Positions 35,586 to 44,477 of a DNA stretch of 64,000 nt are shown here, in pieces. The notes below the pieces were generated by a model that searched no databases, was not told the origin of the DNA, and saw only the letters and a list, made by a program, of their open reading frames with translations. Within the stretch, counting starts at the first letter, position 1. Each line of letters starts with the position of its first letter. The translations under genes and the position numbers were made by a program. Origin of the DNA: Phyllobacterium sp. T1293 (GTDB taxonomy: Bacteria; Pseudomonadota; Alphaproteobacteria; Rhizobiales; Rhizobiaceae); contig NZ_CP088275.1 in NCBI RefSeq assembly GCF_020731415.2, positions 310,001-374,000 on the forward strand, written 5' to 3'.

Positions 35586-37355
35586 TTAAACTTTTTCAAT
35601 CCTGCCGGTTGCAAGATCAATCATAAAATTGCGCGATGGCAGCCCTGAGAGATAGCATTCCATCATTCGCAACATCAGGGCAAACTGCGCCTGTGCGCCG
35701 CCGGTCGTCATTGCATTGGAACCAGCGAAAATATCGATCAACACCCGATAGATTTCCAACCGTGCCGCCGATATGCGATCCAGCGCCATTTCACTTGCCA
35801 TTCGCAGGCGATACCAATCGCCCAGAAGCTCCTGTGCTGTAATCTTGTCGAACTGCTCAAGTCCGGTATCAGTATCTGCAAGGAGTGCCTGTATCTTGGC
35901 GATGGTTTCCGTCCGCCCGCGTTCGGCGTGGACAAGAATGATTGTCGCGTCGATATCAACAGGCTGCTCGATGAGGCTGAGCGCAAGCAGATCACCGAGG
36001 GTAAGCATTGGCAGGATGCGGGCAATGTCCTTCGGCCATTCGCGCCGCAAATAGCGATGCACGACCAACTGATCGACATGTTCCGAGATGAATGCTCCGT
36101 AATCCGCAGCATCCAGCATGGTCCCGACCCTCTTGCCAGTCAGGCTGATTTCGGTGCGATACTGGTCGTTCAGGGTTTGATCAATAATCTGCTCATCAAT
36201 ACCGATCGTTTCAACTTGCAGACCTCGCTCTTCAAAACTCACAACCTTGAAGGCCGGCGGGAAAGCTACGAGCGAAGGCACCGCGATATTAACCAACCAG
36301 GATGAGCCCTTCTCTGCCCTTGCCGTATCATTGACATGAAGATGACCGCTAAAGTGTATCCGTATGCCGGCATCCATCATGGTTGAGGCGACTTCGGACG
36401 AGGGCGTCCGTTTAACGGCGCTGGTATTGCCGATCAAATGCCCTTCATCATCATGCGTACCATCAAGAGCATCGAGCATTGGATAATGCGAGAAGGTAAG
36501 CAGCATCTTACCTTCATTTTTTGCCCGCGTCGCAACATCCTGCATCCAGGCGATGACAAAACGCTTGTGATCCAGCATGCCGTTCCAGCCAGCATTTGTA
36601 CTGTCAACGAACGCCCCGGAATCGCCACGCTCGAATTCACCATCCCGGGGCACGAAGACATTGGCATCGATCATCAGCAGCCAGAGGCCAGGAATCGGTT
36701 CGACCAGATATGACGCGTCCATGAGCTGATATTCATTGGTGCCATCGGCGGATCGAACAGGGTAAAGCCGCTTGGCAGGAGCATCATCTTGACCGAATGG
36801 CGTCTCCCAATGGATGTCGCTGGATCGCCGGAAAAAGCCAAGATCAGGCAGCATCTGCAATCCTTGCGGATATCCTTCACAATACATCTTGTCTGTCACA
36901 ACCATGCCATCGGCATCTTCATCGATGAAAGCGCTGTCGCTCGCTACAATTGTGTAAGTGCCGTCCGGGTTCAGCAACCGCTTGGCGTGGTGCCTGCCCT
37001 TTGGGCCGAAAATGTCGTGGTTTCCCGGCACCGCCGTAAATATAAGCCCATGCGTTTCGGAGTACCCATCAAGCAATCGTCGAAGCGCACCAAGCGTGGA
37101 GACTTGTCCGTCATCGGAATAATCACCAAGTAAGATGACATGCTTGATACCGCGCTGCACTACCTTGTCCAAGGCGGTGCGCAGGGCAAAATAGCTTTCG
37201 TTGAAAACACGGGTGGAGCGCACTGTATCCGTCAGGCGCCGCGCAGTCATGTTGAGGCCGCCAACCGCCACTCCGGCAAAGTCATAATCGCCGTAAAGAT
37301 CATGAAAATGAGCGTCTGCGATAACTGCTATGGACGGAAATTGGGCCGAGGGCAT
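35586..37355 (-). CDS. Calcineurin-type metallophosphoesterase (CpdA/class III phosphodiesterase-like)
   Basis: 589 residues. The dimetal phosphoesterase motifs are in order: D14-x-H16 in IADAHFH, GDYSDDG with D78, GNHD with N112-H113, a later FSHYP, and FSGHLH. This set is that of the family containing the cAMP phosphodiesterase CpdA, but the protein is twice as long; the C-terminal 250 residues are a helical region I do not recognise. No signal peptide is evident. The adjacent cNMP-binding protein and nearby adenylate cyclase make a cyclic-nucleotide substrate plausible, not shown. Confidence 0.82.
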   Translation of the reverse strand: MPSAQFPSIAVIADAHFHDLYGDYDFAGVAVGGLNMTARRLTDTVRSTRVFNESYFALRTALDKVVQRGIKHVILLGDYSDDGQVSTLGALRRLLDGYSETHGLIFTAVPGNHDIFGPKGRHHAKRLLNPDGTYTIVASDSAFIDEDADGMVVTDKMYCEGYPQGLQMLPDLGFFRRSSDIHWETPFGQDDAPAKRLYPVRSADGTNEYQLMDASYLVEPIPGLWLLMIDANVFVPRDGEFERGDSGAFVDSTNAGWNGMLDHKRFVIAWMQDVATRAKNEGKMLLTFSHYPMLDALDGTHDDEGHLIGNTSAVKRTPSSEVASTMMDAGIRIHFSGHLHVNDTARAEKGSSWLVNIAVPSLVAFPPAFKVVSFEERGLQVETIGIDEQIIDQTLNDQYRTEISLTGKRVGTMLDAADYGAFISEHVDQLVVHRYLRREWPKDIARILPMLTLGDLLALSLIEQPVDIDATIILVHAERGRTETIAKIQALLADTDTGLEQFDKITAQELLGDWYRLRMASEMALDRISAARLEIYRVLIDIFAGSNAMTTGGAQAQFALMLRMMECYLSGLPSRNFMIDLATGRIEKV

Positions 37356-37555
37356 GAATCAGATGTTCCAATGATTTTATACATTTGTATCAGCGATTGT
37401 CATAAAGCTTAAAAAACAAATCGCTATCGCCTACATATACTGAATGGCAGACTTTTATTGCGCACTTAGCCAATAAAACAAAATCCAAGCCTCGCATAAC
37501 GTCTGCAGTTTGGTTACGATGACCAAAAAAACGGGGACTTGGGTGTGAGAAACGT

Positions 37556-38386
37556 ATGAGCGAAGATGTATTTCGGGTGAAATTCTGGGGAACGCGTGGC
37601 AGCGTACCAGTATCCGGCCCCGAATTTGAACGTTATGGCGGAAACACGTCATGTATCGAAGTACGCTGCGGCGAACACAGATTGATCTTTGACGGAGGCT
37701 CCGGCCTGCGTCAGGCAGGTGATGCGCTGTCCGGTGAAGGTATCGACAAGATCGATATTATCTTCACCCATTGCCATTATGACCACATTATCGGCCTGCC
37801 CTATTTCGCCCCACTCTATAATCCGATGATGAATGTGCGCCTCTGGTCCGGCCATCTTGCTGGTATCATGACCACGCGCGAAATGGTCAAGCAGTTCATG
37901 CGACCACCATGGTTTCCCGTTGAGCCTGACATCTGCAAGGCAAGCCTTGGCTTCCGCGATTTTAAATCAGGCGATGTCCTGACACCGCGCGAGGGCATGA
38001 CGATCCGCACAGATAGTCTGAACCACCCCGGCGGTTGTATTGGGTATCGCATTGAATGGGCAGGCAAAGTGCTTGCGCTCATTTACGATACGGAACACGA
38101 AGCCGGTGTTCTTGATCCTGTGGTGCTGCGACTGATCGAGGGCGCTGATCTCGTTGTTTATGACTGCACCTATACGGAAGATGAAATGCCACGGCGCTTC
38201 GGCTACGGGCATTCCACCTGGCAGCAGGGCGTGAAACTGGCGGCAGCGGGTAAAATTGGCAAGCTCGCACTGTTTCACCATGCGCCATCGCGTACGGATG
38301 ACGAAATTGACCGCTTTGAAGCACTGGCAAAAAAACACTTCGCCGGAACTTTTGCGGCTCGCGACAGTCAGGTCATCGATCTCTAG
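37556..38386 (+). CDS. Metallo-beta-lactamase-fold hydrolase
   Basis: 276 residues. The N-terminus VKFWGTRGSVPVSGPEFERYGGNTSC is typical of a group of RNase Z/PhnP-like MBL hydrolases; the metal motif is H72-C-H74-Y-D76-H77, followed by GLPYF. Later His and Asp ligands lie in IYDTEH and GHSTW. Members of this group hydrolyse phosphodiesters, including cyclic nucleotides in some cases. It is divergent from the metallophosphoesterase; the 200-base gap is AT-rich without clear sites. The substrate is unknown. Confidence 0.83.
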   Translation: MSEDVFRVKFWGTRGSVPVSGPEFERYGGNTSCIEVRCGEHRLIFDGGSGLRQAGDALSGEGIDKIDIIFTHCHYDHIIGLPYFAPLYNPMMNVRLWSGHLAGIMTTREMVKQFMRPPWFPVEPDICKASLGFRDFKSGDVLTPREGMTIRTDSLNHPGGCIGYRIEWAGKVLALIYDTEHEAGVLDPVVLRLIEGADLVVYDCTYTEDEMPRRFGYGHSTWQQGVKLAAAGKIGKLALFHHAPSRTDDEIDRFEALAKKHFAGTFAARDSQVIDL

Positions 38387-39146
38387 GCTTCTGGCTCTTC
38401 ATCAGTTCACTTATGGAGAGCCAGCGTCCGCCCGGCGTCTTTGCCACAACCTGAAAAAGCTTCTTCAGGAAAATCCATGCCGACTCATCATGAACGAGAT
38501 GGTGCGTCAAAATCCCGATTGGCTCTGCACTTCCATCAAATCGTTGCCGTAGCTCCGTCACGATCGCGGCCACGAGTTCCGCATGGTCACGACACCCCCT
38601 TGTTCCGTGCCAATCCATAAGATCGACATGAGTGTTGATTGCAGGCAGCGAATTTGCCGCCGGTTTTGCTGCACCAAACACCGAAAGCGCCTCGAATCCG
38701 CAATCACCGAGATATGGCAGGAGCGCCGGGTCAATCCGGTTCCATGGTGGCACAAGAACCGGCACAAACCGTGACGGATGCAGCTTTGCAAGACGCGAGC
38801 AACCATCGCGCAATTGTTCAAGAATCAACGCGCGTGGCCGATCAGGGCCCAGTTCCTGTTTCTTCTTGTCCTTTGCCGCATGATTTTCATGTGACCAACC
38901 GTGAGCCAGCACAGATATCCAGCGTTCGGTTTCAAGCCGTTTGACCAACGGCTCCCCGGTATGAACAGGAATCACCGCAAGTGCCGTCGGTACCTTGAAA
39001 TCATCAGCGAGTTGGAGAAGCCGATCCAGCGCTGCCGTTGGCTCAACCGTGTCGTCATCACGCAACCAGAATCTGGCGCTGCGGTTGGCATGAATCCAGC
39101 GTGCAAGCTCGGCTTGCAGGGGTTGCCAGATTGGATCTTCCGTCAT
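38373..39146 (-). CDS. Polysaccharide-deacetylase-like protein
   Basis: 257 residues with features of the carbohydrate esterase 4 fold: an Asp-rich metal site (FWLRDDDTVEP) and the HxxxH pair in LAHGWSHENH. The catalytic-barrel segment VLVPPWNRIDPALLPYLGDCGF matches the motif 3 region. There is no signal peptide, so it seems to act in the cytosol or on a lipid-linked glycan at the inner face. Its stop overlaps the convergent MBL gene by 14 bases and its start overlaps the glycosyltransferase stop by four (ATGA), so it forms an operon with that gene. Confidence 0.8.
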   Translation of the reverse strand: MTEDPIWQPLQAELARWIHANRSARFWLRDDDTVEPTAALDRLLQLADDFKVPTALAVIPVHTGEPLVKRLETERWISVLAHGWSHENHAAKDKKKQELGPDRPRALILEQLRDGCSRLAKLHPSRFVPVLVPPWNRIDPALLPYLGDCGFEALSVFGAAKPAANSLPAINTHVDLMDWHGTRGCRDHAELVAAIVTELRQRFDGSAEPIGILTHHLVHDESAWIFLKKLFQVVAKTPGGRWLSISELMKSQKPRDR

Positions 39147-40240
39147 CGGCTTCCTCCCATTAAGTTTCGCAGCAGTGCCTCCAGCTGTCGCGCAGCGATC
39201 TCAAGCGATCTTTCTTCCATTACAAAACGCCGGGCTGCAGCGCCCATTGAGACCAGCACATCATTATCATCGAGCAGGCTGGCGATAGAATCGGCGTAGG
39301 CCTGTACATTTCCCTCCGGCGTCAGAAAACCGGTGACACCATTCTGCACTACTTCGGGAACACCTGCTGTTGCCTGTGCAATAACGGGCAAACCCGCCGC
39401 CTGCGCCTCCAGATAAGCGATACCATAAGCCTCTCCGCAACCGGGCCAGACATAGATACCTCCCTCACTCAACAACGCGGAAATCTCATCCGCGTTCCGT
39501 TGGCCAAGCCAGCTTATCCGGTCGCCAAATGCCGAAAACAGCGCCCGTATTTCATTCTCCACAGGGCCATCACCGACAATCGTCAAGGTCCACGGCCTTT
39601 TATTGAGCAGTGCAAGGGCTGCCGCGAGCATCTCATAACTATGAAGCTTGTCGCCCGGCCGCATCATCGCCACGGTGACAAGGCGAATGGGATTATGCGC
39701 AATAGGGTCTGGATGAAACGATGCCGTATCGATGAAGGGCTTCAACTGCTCCAGCCGGGCGCTCGGGATGTTCGTTGCAAGTCCAGTCATATCGCGCTGT
39801 GTAAAACATATATTGACCGCTGCATTGCGAACTGCCTCAGCCACCAATATCTGCGTTTCCGCCCATCCGGTAGTATTGCGGCGCGGTGAATAGGATGCTT
39901 CAGCCGTCACATAGGGAATATCCAACGCGGCGGCTAAAACTGGGCCAATCAAATCCGGTGCTTTGTAGTAAAGATGATAACAGAACCAGAGATCAGGTTT
40001 CCCGCTTGCCTGCCAAAGACTGGAAAGACGCTCGACCTCCTGTCGCGCGGACACCGCGACACGCTCCCGGTCTTCAAAATTCGGCAGTTTCGTAAAGCTG
40101 CGCAGTTCCGACACCACATCGACGGAATGGCCTGCCATGCGCAGTGCAGCAATCAGCAGGCGAGCCATCTGCCGGTCACCCGATGGAACCGGATGATGGG
40201 GTGATTTCAAGGGGGCGTAAAAGGCAACCTGCATGCGCAA
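39143..40240 (-). CDS. Family 4 (GT-B) glycosyltransferase
   Basis: 365 residues. The C-terminal donor site is clear: VTVAMMRPGDKLHSYEMLAAAL, then GDGPVENEIRALF, and the E-x7-E motif in EAYGIAYLEAQAAGLPVIA. The N-terminal half has the GT-B opening (MRMQVAFYAPLKSPHHPVPSG, with a basic loop). It transfers a sugar from a nucleotide donor, probably to a surface glycan. It precedes the deacetylase-like gene with a four-base overlap, so the two should act in sequence. Confidence 0.87.
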   Translation of the reverse strand: MRMQVAFYAPLKSPHHPVPSGDRQMARLLIAALRMAGHSVDVVSELRSFTKLPNFEDRERVAVSARQEVERLSSLWQASGKPDLWFCYHLYYKAPDLIGPVLAAALDIPYVTAEASYSPRRNTTGWAETQILVAEAVRNAAVNICFTQRDMTGLATNIPSARLEQLKPFIDTASFHPDPIAHNPIRLVTVAMMRPGDKLHSYEMLAAALALLNKRPWTLTIVGDGPVENEIRALFSAFGDRISWLGQRNADEISALLSEGGIYVWPGCGEAYGIAYLEAQAAGLPVIAQATAGVPEVVQNGVTGFLTPEGNVQAYADSIASLLDDNDVLVSMGAAARRFVMEERSLEIAARQLEALLRNLMGGSR

Positions 40241-40452
40241 GCAATCCAGTATTTCACAGTGGTTTCAACTATTTCAGCAAAAACTCGCCGATTCCTGCAA
40301 ATCTATAGCCGGTTCTTGCCTCCCAACACTAACAATCTTTTGATCGGCTATCACAGAACCGTTTGTCAAAAAGCCATCATTGCGCTTGATCCCGTGCCTA
40401 TGGCTCGCCAAATCAGCTGGGCTCGAATAAGATTCAGACGAAGATGGGAATG

Positions 40453-40470
40453 ACATGGGAAGTCCCATGT
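40453..40470. promoter_or_regulatory. Palindrome ACATGGGA-AG-TCCCATGT upstream of the cyclase gene
   Basis: Perfect 8-bp arms around a 2-base centre, ending 29 bases before the cyclase start. The compact symmetry fits a dimeric repressor or activator site, although it could also form a short hairpin in the leader. Nothing else stands out in the 259-base gap. Confidence 0.45.
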
Positions 40471-40499
40471 TTTAAAGGGCGGGGATTGATCCAGCATTC

Positions 40500-42233
40500 A
40501 TGACAATAGCAGCGACTGCACCCATGCTTTCCGAGCGGTTCTTGCGCCGGGCACGTCTGGCATCAGGCCTGATCATGCTCACATTCCTGACTTTGCATCT
40601 CGCCAATCATTCACTCAATCTCATTTCACTTTCCGCTGCTGAAGAAGGTCGCCGCTGGTTTCTTTTCATCTGGCGTAATCCCGTGGGAACCGTAATCTTC
40701 TACGGCGCAGCGATCACACACGTCATGCTCGTGATGCGATCACTTTATATGCGTCGCACATTGCATATGCCGCTCGGCGAGGCGCTGCAGATCATACTAG
40801 GATTGCTTATCCCCGTTCTGATCATCGAACATGTGGTCGGCACCCGCATCCGCTATGAGATATCCAATTACTATGACAGCTATGAAACCGTCATTCGCGG
40901 CTTCTGGATCACCTCCCCTTTCAATGGCATCAAACAGACCGTCGCCCTGATCGTCATCTGGTGTCATGGTTGCATTGGCATACATTTCTGGTTGCGCTAC
41001 CGGCAATGGTATCAACGTGCGGCGCCGGTGTTGCTGACGGTTGCCATACTCTTGCCGGTGCTTGCGCTGCTTGGTTTTGCCAATACCGGCCGGACAATTG
41101 CCAATATGTCCCCAGCATCCGGTTATGGTGAATATCCGTCATCGGGTTATCAGGGGCACAAGAATTACAATTCCACGCGCTACTCCTCTCCAGCTGAGCG
41201 CACCGAGGTTAAAGAGGATGAATTCCTCATCAAACTTGGCCTGTATGGTGCCTTTGCCGGCGGGCTTGCACTGGTTCTTGTCCTGCGTGTCTACAGGCGC
41301 TGGCGCGAGAGGGCCAGCCAGATCGAGATCCGTTACGCCGATGGCCAAAGCGTCCGCGTACCGCTTGGCTTCAGTGTGCTGGAAGCAAGCCGCCTCGGTG
41401 GCATACCGCACTATGCCGTATGCGGCGGCAAAGGGCGATGTTCGACCTGCCGCATTCAGGTGCTGGAAGGTGCTGAAACGCTGCCTCCAGCAGAGCCGAT
41501 CGAGCAGGCCACGCTAACCCGTATCGGTGCCGACCATGGCGTGCGGCTGGCGTGCCAGTTGCATCCCACAAGCAGTATCAGCGTTGTTCCACTGCTTGTG
41601 CCAAGCCTTGAAAGCATCGTCCCGGCAGGCAGCCAGCAGACAAGTCCGGGACGAGAACGCGAAATAGCCATCCTGTTTTGCGATATCCGCAGCTTCACCA
41701 TGCTAACCGAAGCACGGTTGCCTTATGACATCGTTTTTCTGCTCAACCGGTATTTTGCTGTTGTTGGTCAGGCCGTCGAACGCTCCGGCGGGCGGCTTGA
41801 CAAGTTCATTGGTGACGGTGCGATGGCTCTGTTCGGTTTGAACGGTTCAGCGGCTGACGCCTGTAGCAATGCGCTGAAGGCAGCGACAATCATCGTCAAG
41901 GAAATTGAGCGGCTCAATGACGAACTGGCTGGTGAACTCAGCATTCCCCTGCGCGTTGCCATCGGCATCCATACCGGCCCCGCAATTGTCGGGGCGATGG
42001 GTTATGGCGCAGTCAAAAGCCTGACGGCCATAGGCGATACGGTCAATGTTGCGAGCCGACTGGAAACTGTTGCCAAGGAGTTTGATGTAACGCTCGTGGT
42101 TTCGGAACCTGCAATTATGCTTGCCGGTTCCGATACGGCTGGCCTTGAAGTGCGAGAGGTAGCAATCCGCGGGCGCGCCCTGCCTCTGCGCGTTTATATC
42201 GTCCCACAGGAAAGCAGTGTTCGCTTCGTGTGA
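40500..42233 (+). CDS. Membrane class III adenylate cyclase with His-rich helices and a [2Fe-2S] ferredoxin domain
   Basis: 577 residues in three parts. Residues about 15-265 hold five to six membrane helices with many histidines (H33, H37, H74, H111, H156, H162), resembling the heme-binding anchors of succinate dehydrogenase-type cytochrome b. Residues about 273-365 are a plant-type ferredoxin with C308, C314, C317 and C352 (CGGKGRCSTC, then ACQ). From about 385 comes the cyclase: metal Asp395 (FCDIRSF) and Asp439 (FIGDG), adenine-selecting Lys435 and Asp in AIGDTVN, and NVASR. The residues predict adenylate rather than guanylate cyclase, with redox control. The following gene overlaps it by four bases. 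Confidence 0.9.
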   Translation: MTIAATAPMLSERFLRRARLASGLIMLTFLTLHLANHSLNLISLSAAEEGRRWFLFIWRNPVGTVIFYGAAITHVMLVMRSLYMRRTLHMPLGEALQIILGLLIPVLIIEHVVGTRIRYEISNYYDSYETVIRGFWITSPFNGIKQTVALIVIWCHGCIGIHFWLRYRQWYQRAAPVLLTVAILLPVLALLGFANTGRTIANMSPASGYGEYPSSGYQGHKNYNSTRYSSPAERTEVKEDEFLIKLGLYGAFAGGLALVLVLRVYRRWRERASQIEIRYADGQSVRVPLGFSVLEASRLGGIPHYAVCGGKGRCSTCRIQVLEGAETLPPAEPIEQATLTRIGADHGVRLACQLHPTSSISVVPLLVPSLESIVPAGSQQTSPGREREIAILFCDIRSFTMLTEARLPYDIVFLLNRYFAVVGQAVERSGGRLDKFIGDGAMALFGLNGSAADACSNALKAATIIVKEIERLNDELAGELSIPLRVAIGIHTGPAIVGAMGYGAVKSLTAIGDTVNVASRLETVAKEFDVTLVVSEPAIMLAGSDTAGLEVREVAIRGRALPLRVYIVPQESSVRFV

Positions 42234-43156
42234 CAGAGCCTGATATTCTCCTCACCGGAGAGTGGCTATATCACAAGAGTTTGGGGCGGACGGTGATAAA
42301 TATAAAGGCATGGCGTCGGGGCTTCCAAAAAGCCAGAAACCGCGCGGCAGGACAATTTTTCGATACACGCTACGGCCGCGAACTGATGATCAGTGCAATG
42401 GATGCGCGTGTACTTACCATGACCGTTGATTGTGGTGATCATGTTATGACGTTCTCGCCGAATGACTATATCGGGAGGAAAATCTTCCGGAAGGGCCATT
42501 TTGAGCGGCATCACGTCAGCCGTTTGCTATCGATCCTCAAGGAGAAGCAACTTCTGCGCGAAGGCACCATATTGCTTGAACTGGGCGGCAATATCGGCAC
42601 CCAGACGATCTATTTCAGCCTGAGCGGTTCTTTCGCACATATTATCAGCGTAGAACCCGACCCGCGTAATTTCCAATTGTTGAAGTCGAACATTGCGCAG
42701 AATTCGATGGAAGACCGGGTGACATCCGTCAATTGCGCAGCGGGCGATCACGATGGCGAAATCGAATTCTTTCAGCATTGCAGCAATCACGGGAAAAGCA
42801 GCACAAGCCGCCAGAGCAAGACGGACACCAAAATCATTGTTCCGGTGCGCCGTGTTGACAATATTCTCGCAGAGGCAGCCGTTACACCCGATCAGATCGG
42901 GCTGATATGGATGGATATTGAAGGTTATGAACCGGTGGCCTGCCGCTCGATGGAAACATTGATGATGCGCAAGGTTCCACTCTACCTCGAGTTTTCACCA
43001 AACTTTTATGGGCAGGATGAGACTGCAGCCTTCATACGCTATCTGGCTGGGTTCTACGACGACTGTCTCGCCTTTCTGAATGACAAGCCTTTGGCGATGA
43101 AAGTCAGCGCCCTTCCAGTCGATCAGGGGCAATTTGACGTGCTGCTCTTCGCTTGA
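42230..43156 (+). CDS. FkbM-family methyltransferase
   Basis: 308 residues from a GTG at 42230 that overlaps the cyclase stop (GTGTGA), so the two are translationally coupled. The SAM-binding region is LLELGGNIGTQTIYFSLSG with the acidic residue in ISVEPDPRNFQLLKSNI, and the FkbM core continues with IGLIWMDIEGYEPVAC. FkbM-like enzymes O-methylate sugars and other hydroxyls, so it may act on the glycan made by the neighbouring glycosyltransferase. The first 90 residues are outside the domain. Confidence 0.87.
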   Translation: MTEPDILLTGEWLYHKSLGRTVINIKAWRRGFQKARNRAAGQFFDTRYGRELMISAMDARVLTMTVDCGDHVMTFSPNDYIGRKIFRKGHFERHHVSRLLSILKEKQLLREGTILLELGGNIGTQTIYFSLSGSFAHIISVEPDPRNFQLLKSNIAQNSMEDRVTSVNCAAGDHDGEIEFFQHCSNHGKSSTSRQSKTDTKIIVPVRRVDNILAEAAVTPDQIGLIWMDIEGYEPVACRSMETLMMRKVPLYLEFSPNFYGQDETAAFIRYLAGFYDDCLAFLNDKPLAMKVSALPVDQGQFDVLLFA

Positions 43157-43645
43157 TTACCTGCGGCGATACAGGAAGTAGCGCCCCGGCTTGACGCTGC
43201 GCGGCAGAGGCAGAAGTTCGAGTTCCTGATGATCAAGTGCCAGTCCACTGGCAACAATACCGTGACGTGCCAGCAAACCTGCCGCCAGTTGCGGCAACCA
43301 TGTCAGTGTGATCGCGTCAACATCCGGATAACCCGTGCCGATATCCGCATGAACGAGCGCCGCATCAATCCCTATAAAACTTTGAGCCGTTTCCTTGATT
43401 TCGCCAATCACCATATTTTCCGGATCAGGAGTGGAGCTTTTATAAGCATGGGAGGCTCTGTCAAACGCGATGATTCGCCTGTCAGGAAAGCGCTCACGTA
43501 AATGGTCATATGTGCGACCATTACCCAACCCAAGTTCGAGCAAAGGCCCCGGCAATTCCCTGATACTGTCCGAAATATGATTGAGGATATCGCGCTGGGC
43601 CGTCATGCGGCGAATGAAGCTGTCTAGGCGGCTCATGATTATCAT
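43157..43645 (-). CDS. Small class I SAM-dependent methyltransferase-like protein
   Basis: 162 residues (159 if the ATG at 43636 is used). The SAM motif I is LLELGLGNGRTYDHL and the next strand ends IIAFDRA with the ribose-binding Asp. The C-terminal part is short, so it is a reduced methyltransferase fold. It converges with the FkbM gene with no spacer between the stops. The substrate is unknown; location suggests a role in the same island. Confidence 0.78.
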   Translation of the reverse strand: MIIMSRLDSFIRRMTAQRDILNHISDSIRELPGPLLELGLGNGRTYDHLRERFPDRRIIAFDRASHAYKSSTPDPENMVIGEIKETAQSFIGIDAALVHADIGTGYPDVDAITLTWLPQLAAGLLARHGIVASGLALDHQELELLPLPRSVKPGRYFLYRRR

Positions 43646-43819
43646 GTGTCCATATTGTCAGTTTTATGCCAGCCCGGCTTATCAGGCTGTCGCAATCGGG
43701 TCGACCACAGGCAATGACATATCCGGTAGATTCTTTTTGATCAGACGCACCGGAACCATTTCATTTGATCATTTTCAACGACTTATCGAATGCTGTTATA
43801 AATCGCGCTTTCTTTAACT

Positions 43820-43834
43820 TGACTCTTTTTCTCA
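43820..43834. promoter_or_regulatory. IRO-box-like site (TGA-N9-TCA) upstream of the ECF sigma factor
   Basis: TGACTCTTTTTCTCA lies 125 bases before the sigma start. The six fixed bases match the rhizobial iron-responsive operator. In Rhizobium leguminosarum the sigma gene rpoI is iron-repressed through RirA, so the same logic is expected here. Confidence 0.6.
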
Positions 43835-43873
43835 TGTTCTTGTATAGCTGTTCGCGCAATGGTTGTGGGCCTG

Positions 43874-43896
43874 TTTATTTCAATATTTGAAATAAA
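43874..43896. promoter_or_regulatory. 23-bp perfect palindrome in the sigma-factor leader
   Basis: Arms TTTATTTCAA (43874-43883) and TTGAAATAAA (43887-43896) around TAT. It is 62 bases before the sigma start and about 40 bases after the IRO-like site. The length and symmetry fit a protein-binding operator better than a terminator, since only A/T pairs dominate. Confidence 0.55.
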
Positions 43897-43958
43897 TCTG
43901 GCCGTGCTGTCGTTTGCTCAAAAGAAAATAAAATCCAATATCAAAAAGAATAAAGATC

Positions 43959-44477
43959 ATGCCAAAAGAACAAGGTCTTCATGATGGAAATGTTCTTATC
44001 GACGCATTGGTTAAATACAAAAATAAACTGATAGTTATTGCCGAAAGTGTATTGCACTCCCACGCGCAAGCAGAAGATATATTTCACGATGCTATTGTGA
44101 AAGCTTGCACAATGCAGACGAGTTGCATCCACTGCCCTGTCGGATATGCCTGTCGGATGGTCTATAATCTTGCGCTTGATGAGGCGCGCAAGCGGCAATA
44201 CGAGAAGAACAATCTTATGCCGATGGATGGTGTTGATTCAGTGCCGGCCCCATGTGTCAACGCGCTGGACTGTATCGTTATGGCGGAAGCGTTGAACAAG
44301 GTGATGGCGTCGCTCAAAGACTTGCCGAAGCGCACCCATGATGCATTCATCCGTCATCGTATTGGGGGTGTTCCGCAGAAAGATATCGCGGAAGAACTTG
44401 GCGTCTCACGCACCCTCGTCAATTTCATGATCAAGGATGCGCACCGCTACTGCGAACAATCACTCAAAGCTGCCTAG
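43959..44477 (+). CDS. rpoI: ECF sigma factor of the iron-starvation (PvdS/RpoI) group
   Basis: 172 residues. Region 2 is VIAESVLHSHAQAEDIFHDAIVKA, with the core-binding and -10 recognition segment RMVYNLALDEARKRQ. Region 4 is the most telling: GVPQKDIAEELGVSRTLVNFMIKDAHRYC closely matches the PvdS/RpoI pattern (SxTLVNFMIRDA). There is no anti-sigma gene and no signal-transducing receptor extension nearby, as in RpoI and PvdS systems under direct iron-repressor control. It should direct RNA polymerase to the two TAAAT-N16-CGT boxes at 54.2 kb. It converges with fhuB, overlapping by 14 bases. The symbol is by analogy. Confidence 0.87.
   Translation: MPKEQGLHDGNVLIDALVKYKNKLIVIAESVLHSHAQAEDIFHDAIVKACTMQTSCIHCPVGYACRMVYNLALDEARKRQYEKNNLMPMDGVDSVPAPCVNALDCIVMAEALNKVMASLKDLPKRTHDAFIRHRIGGVPQKDIAEELGVSRTLVNFMIKDAHRYCEQSLKAA

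Larger units (their letters stand above)
43646..43958. other. 313-base AT-rich regulatory region upstream of the ECF sigma factor
   Basis: No gene is seen. It holds the promoter of the sigma gene with an IRO-like site at 43820 and a 23-bp palindrome at 43874, both listed separately. Base composition drops sharply to AT-rich from about 43790. Confidence 0.7.
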
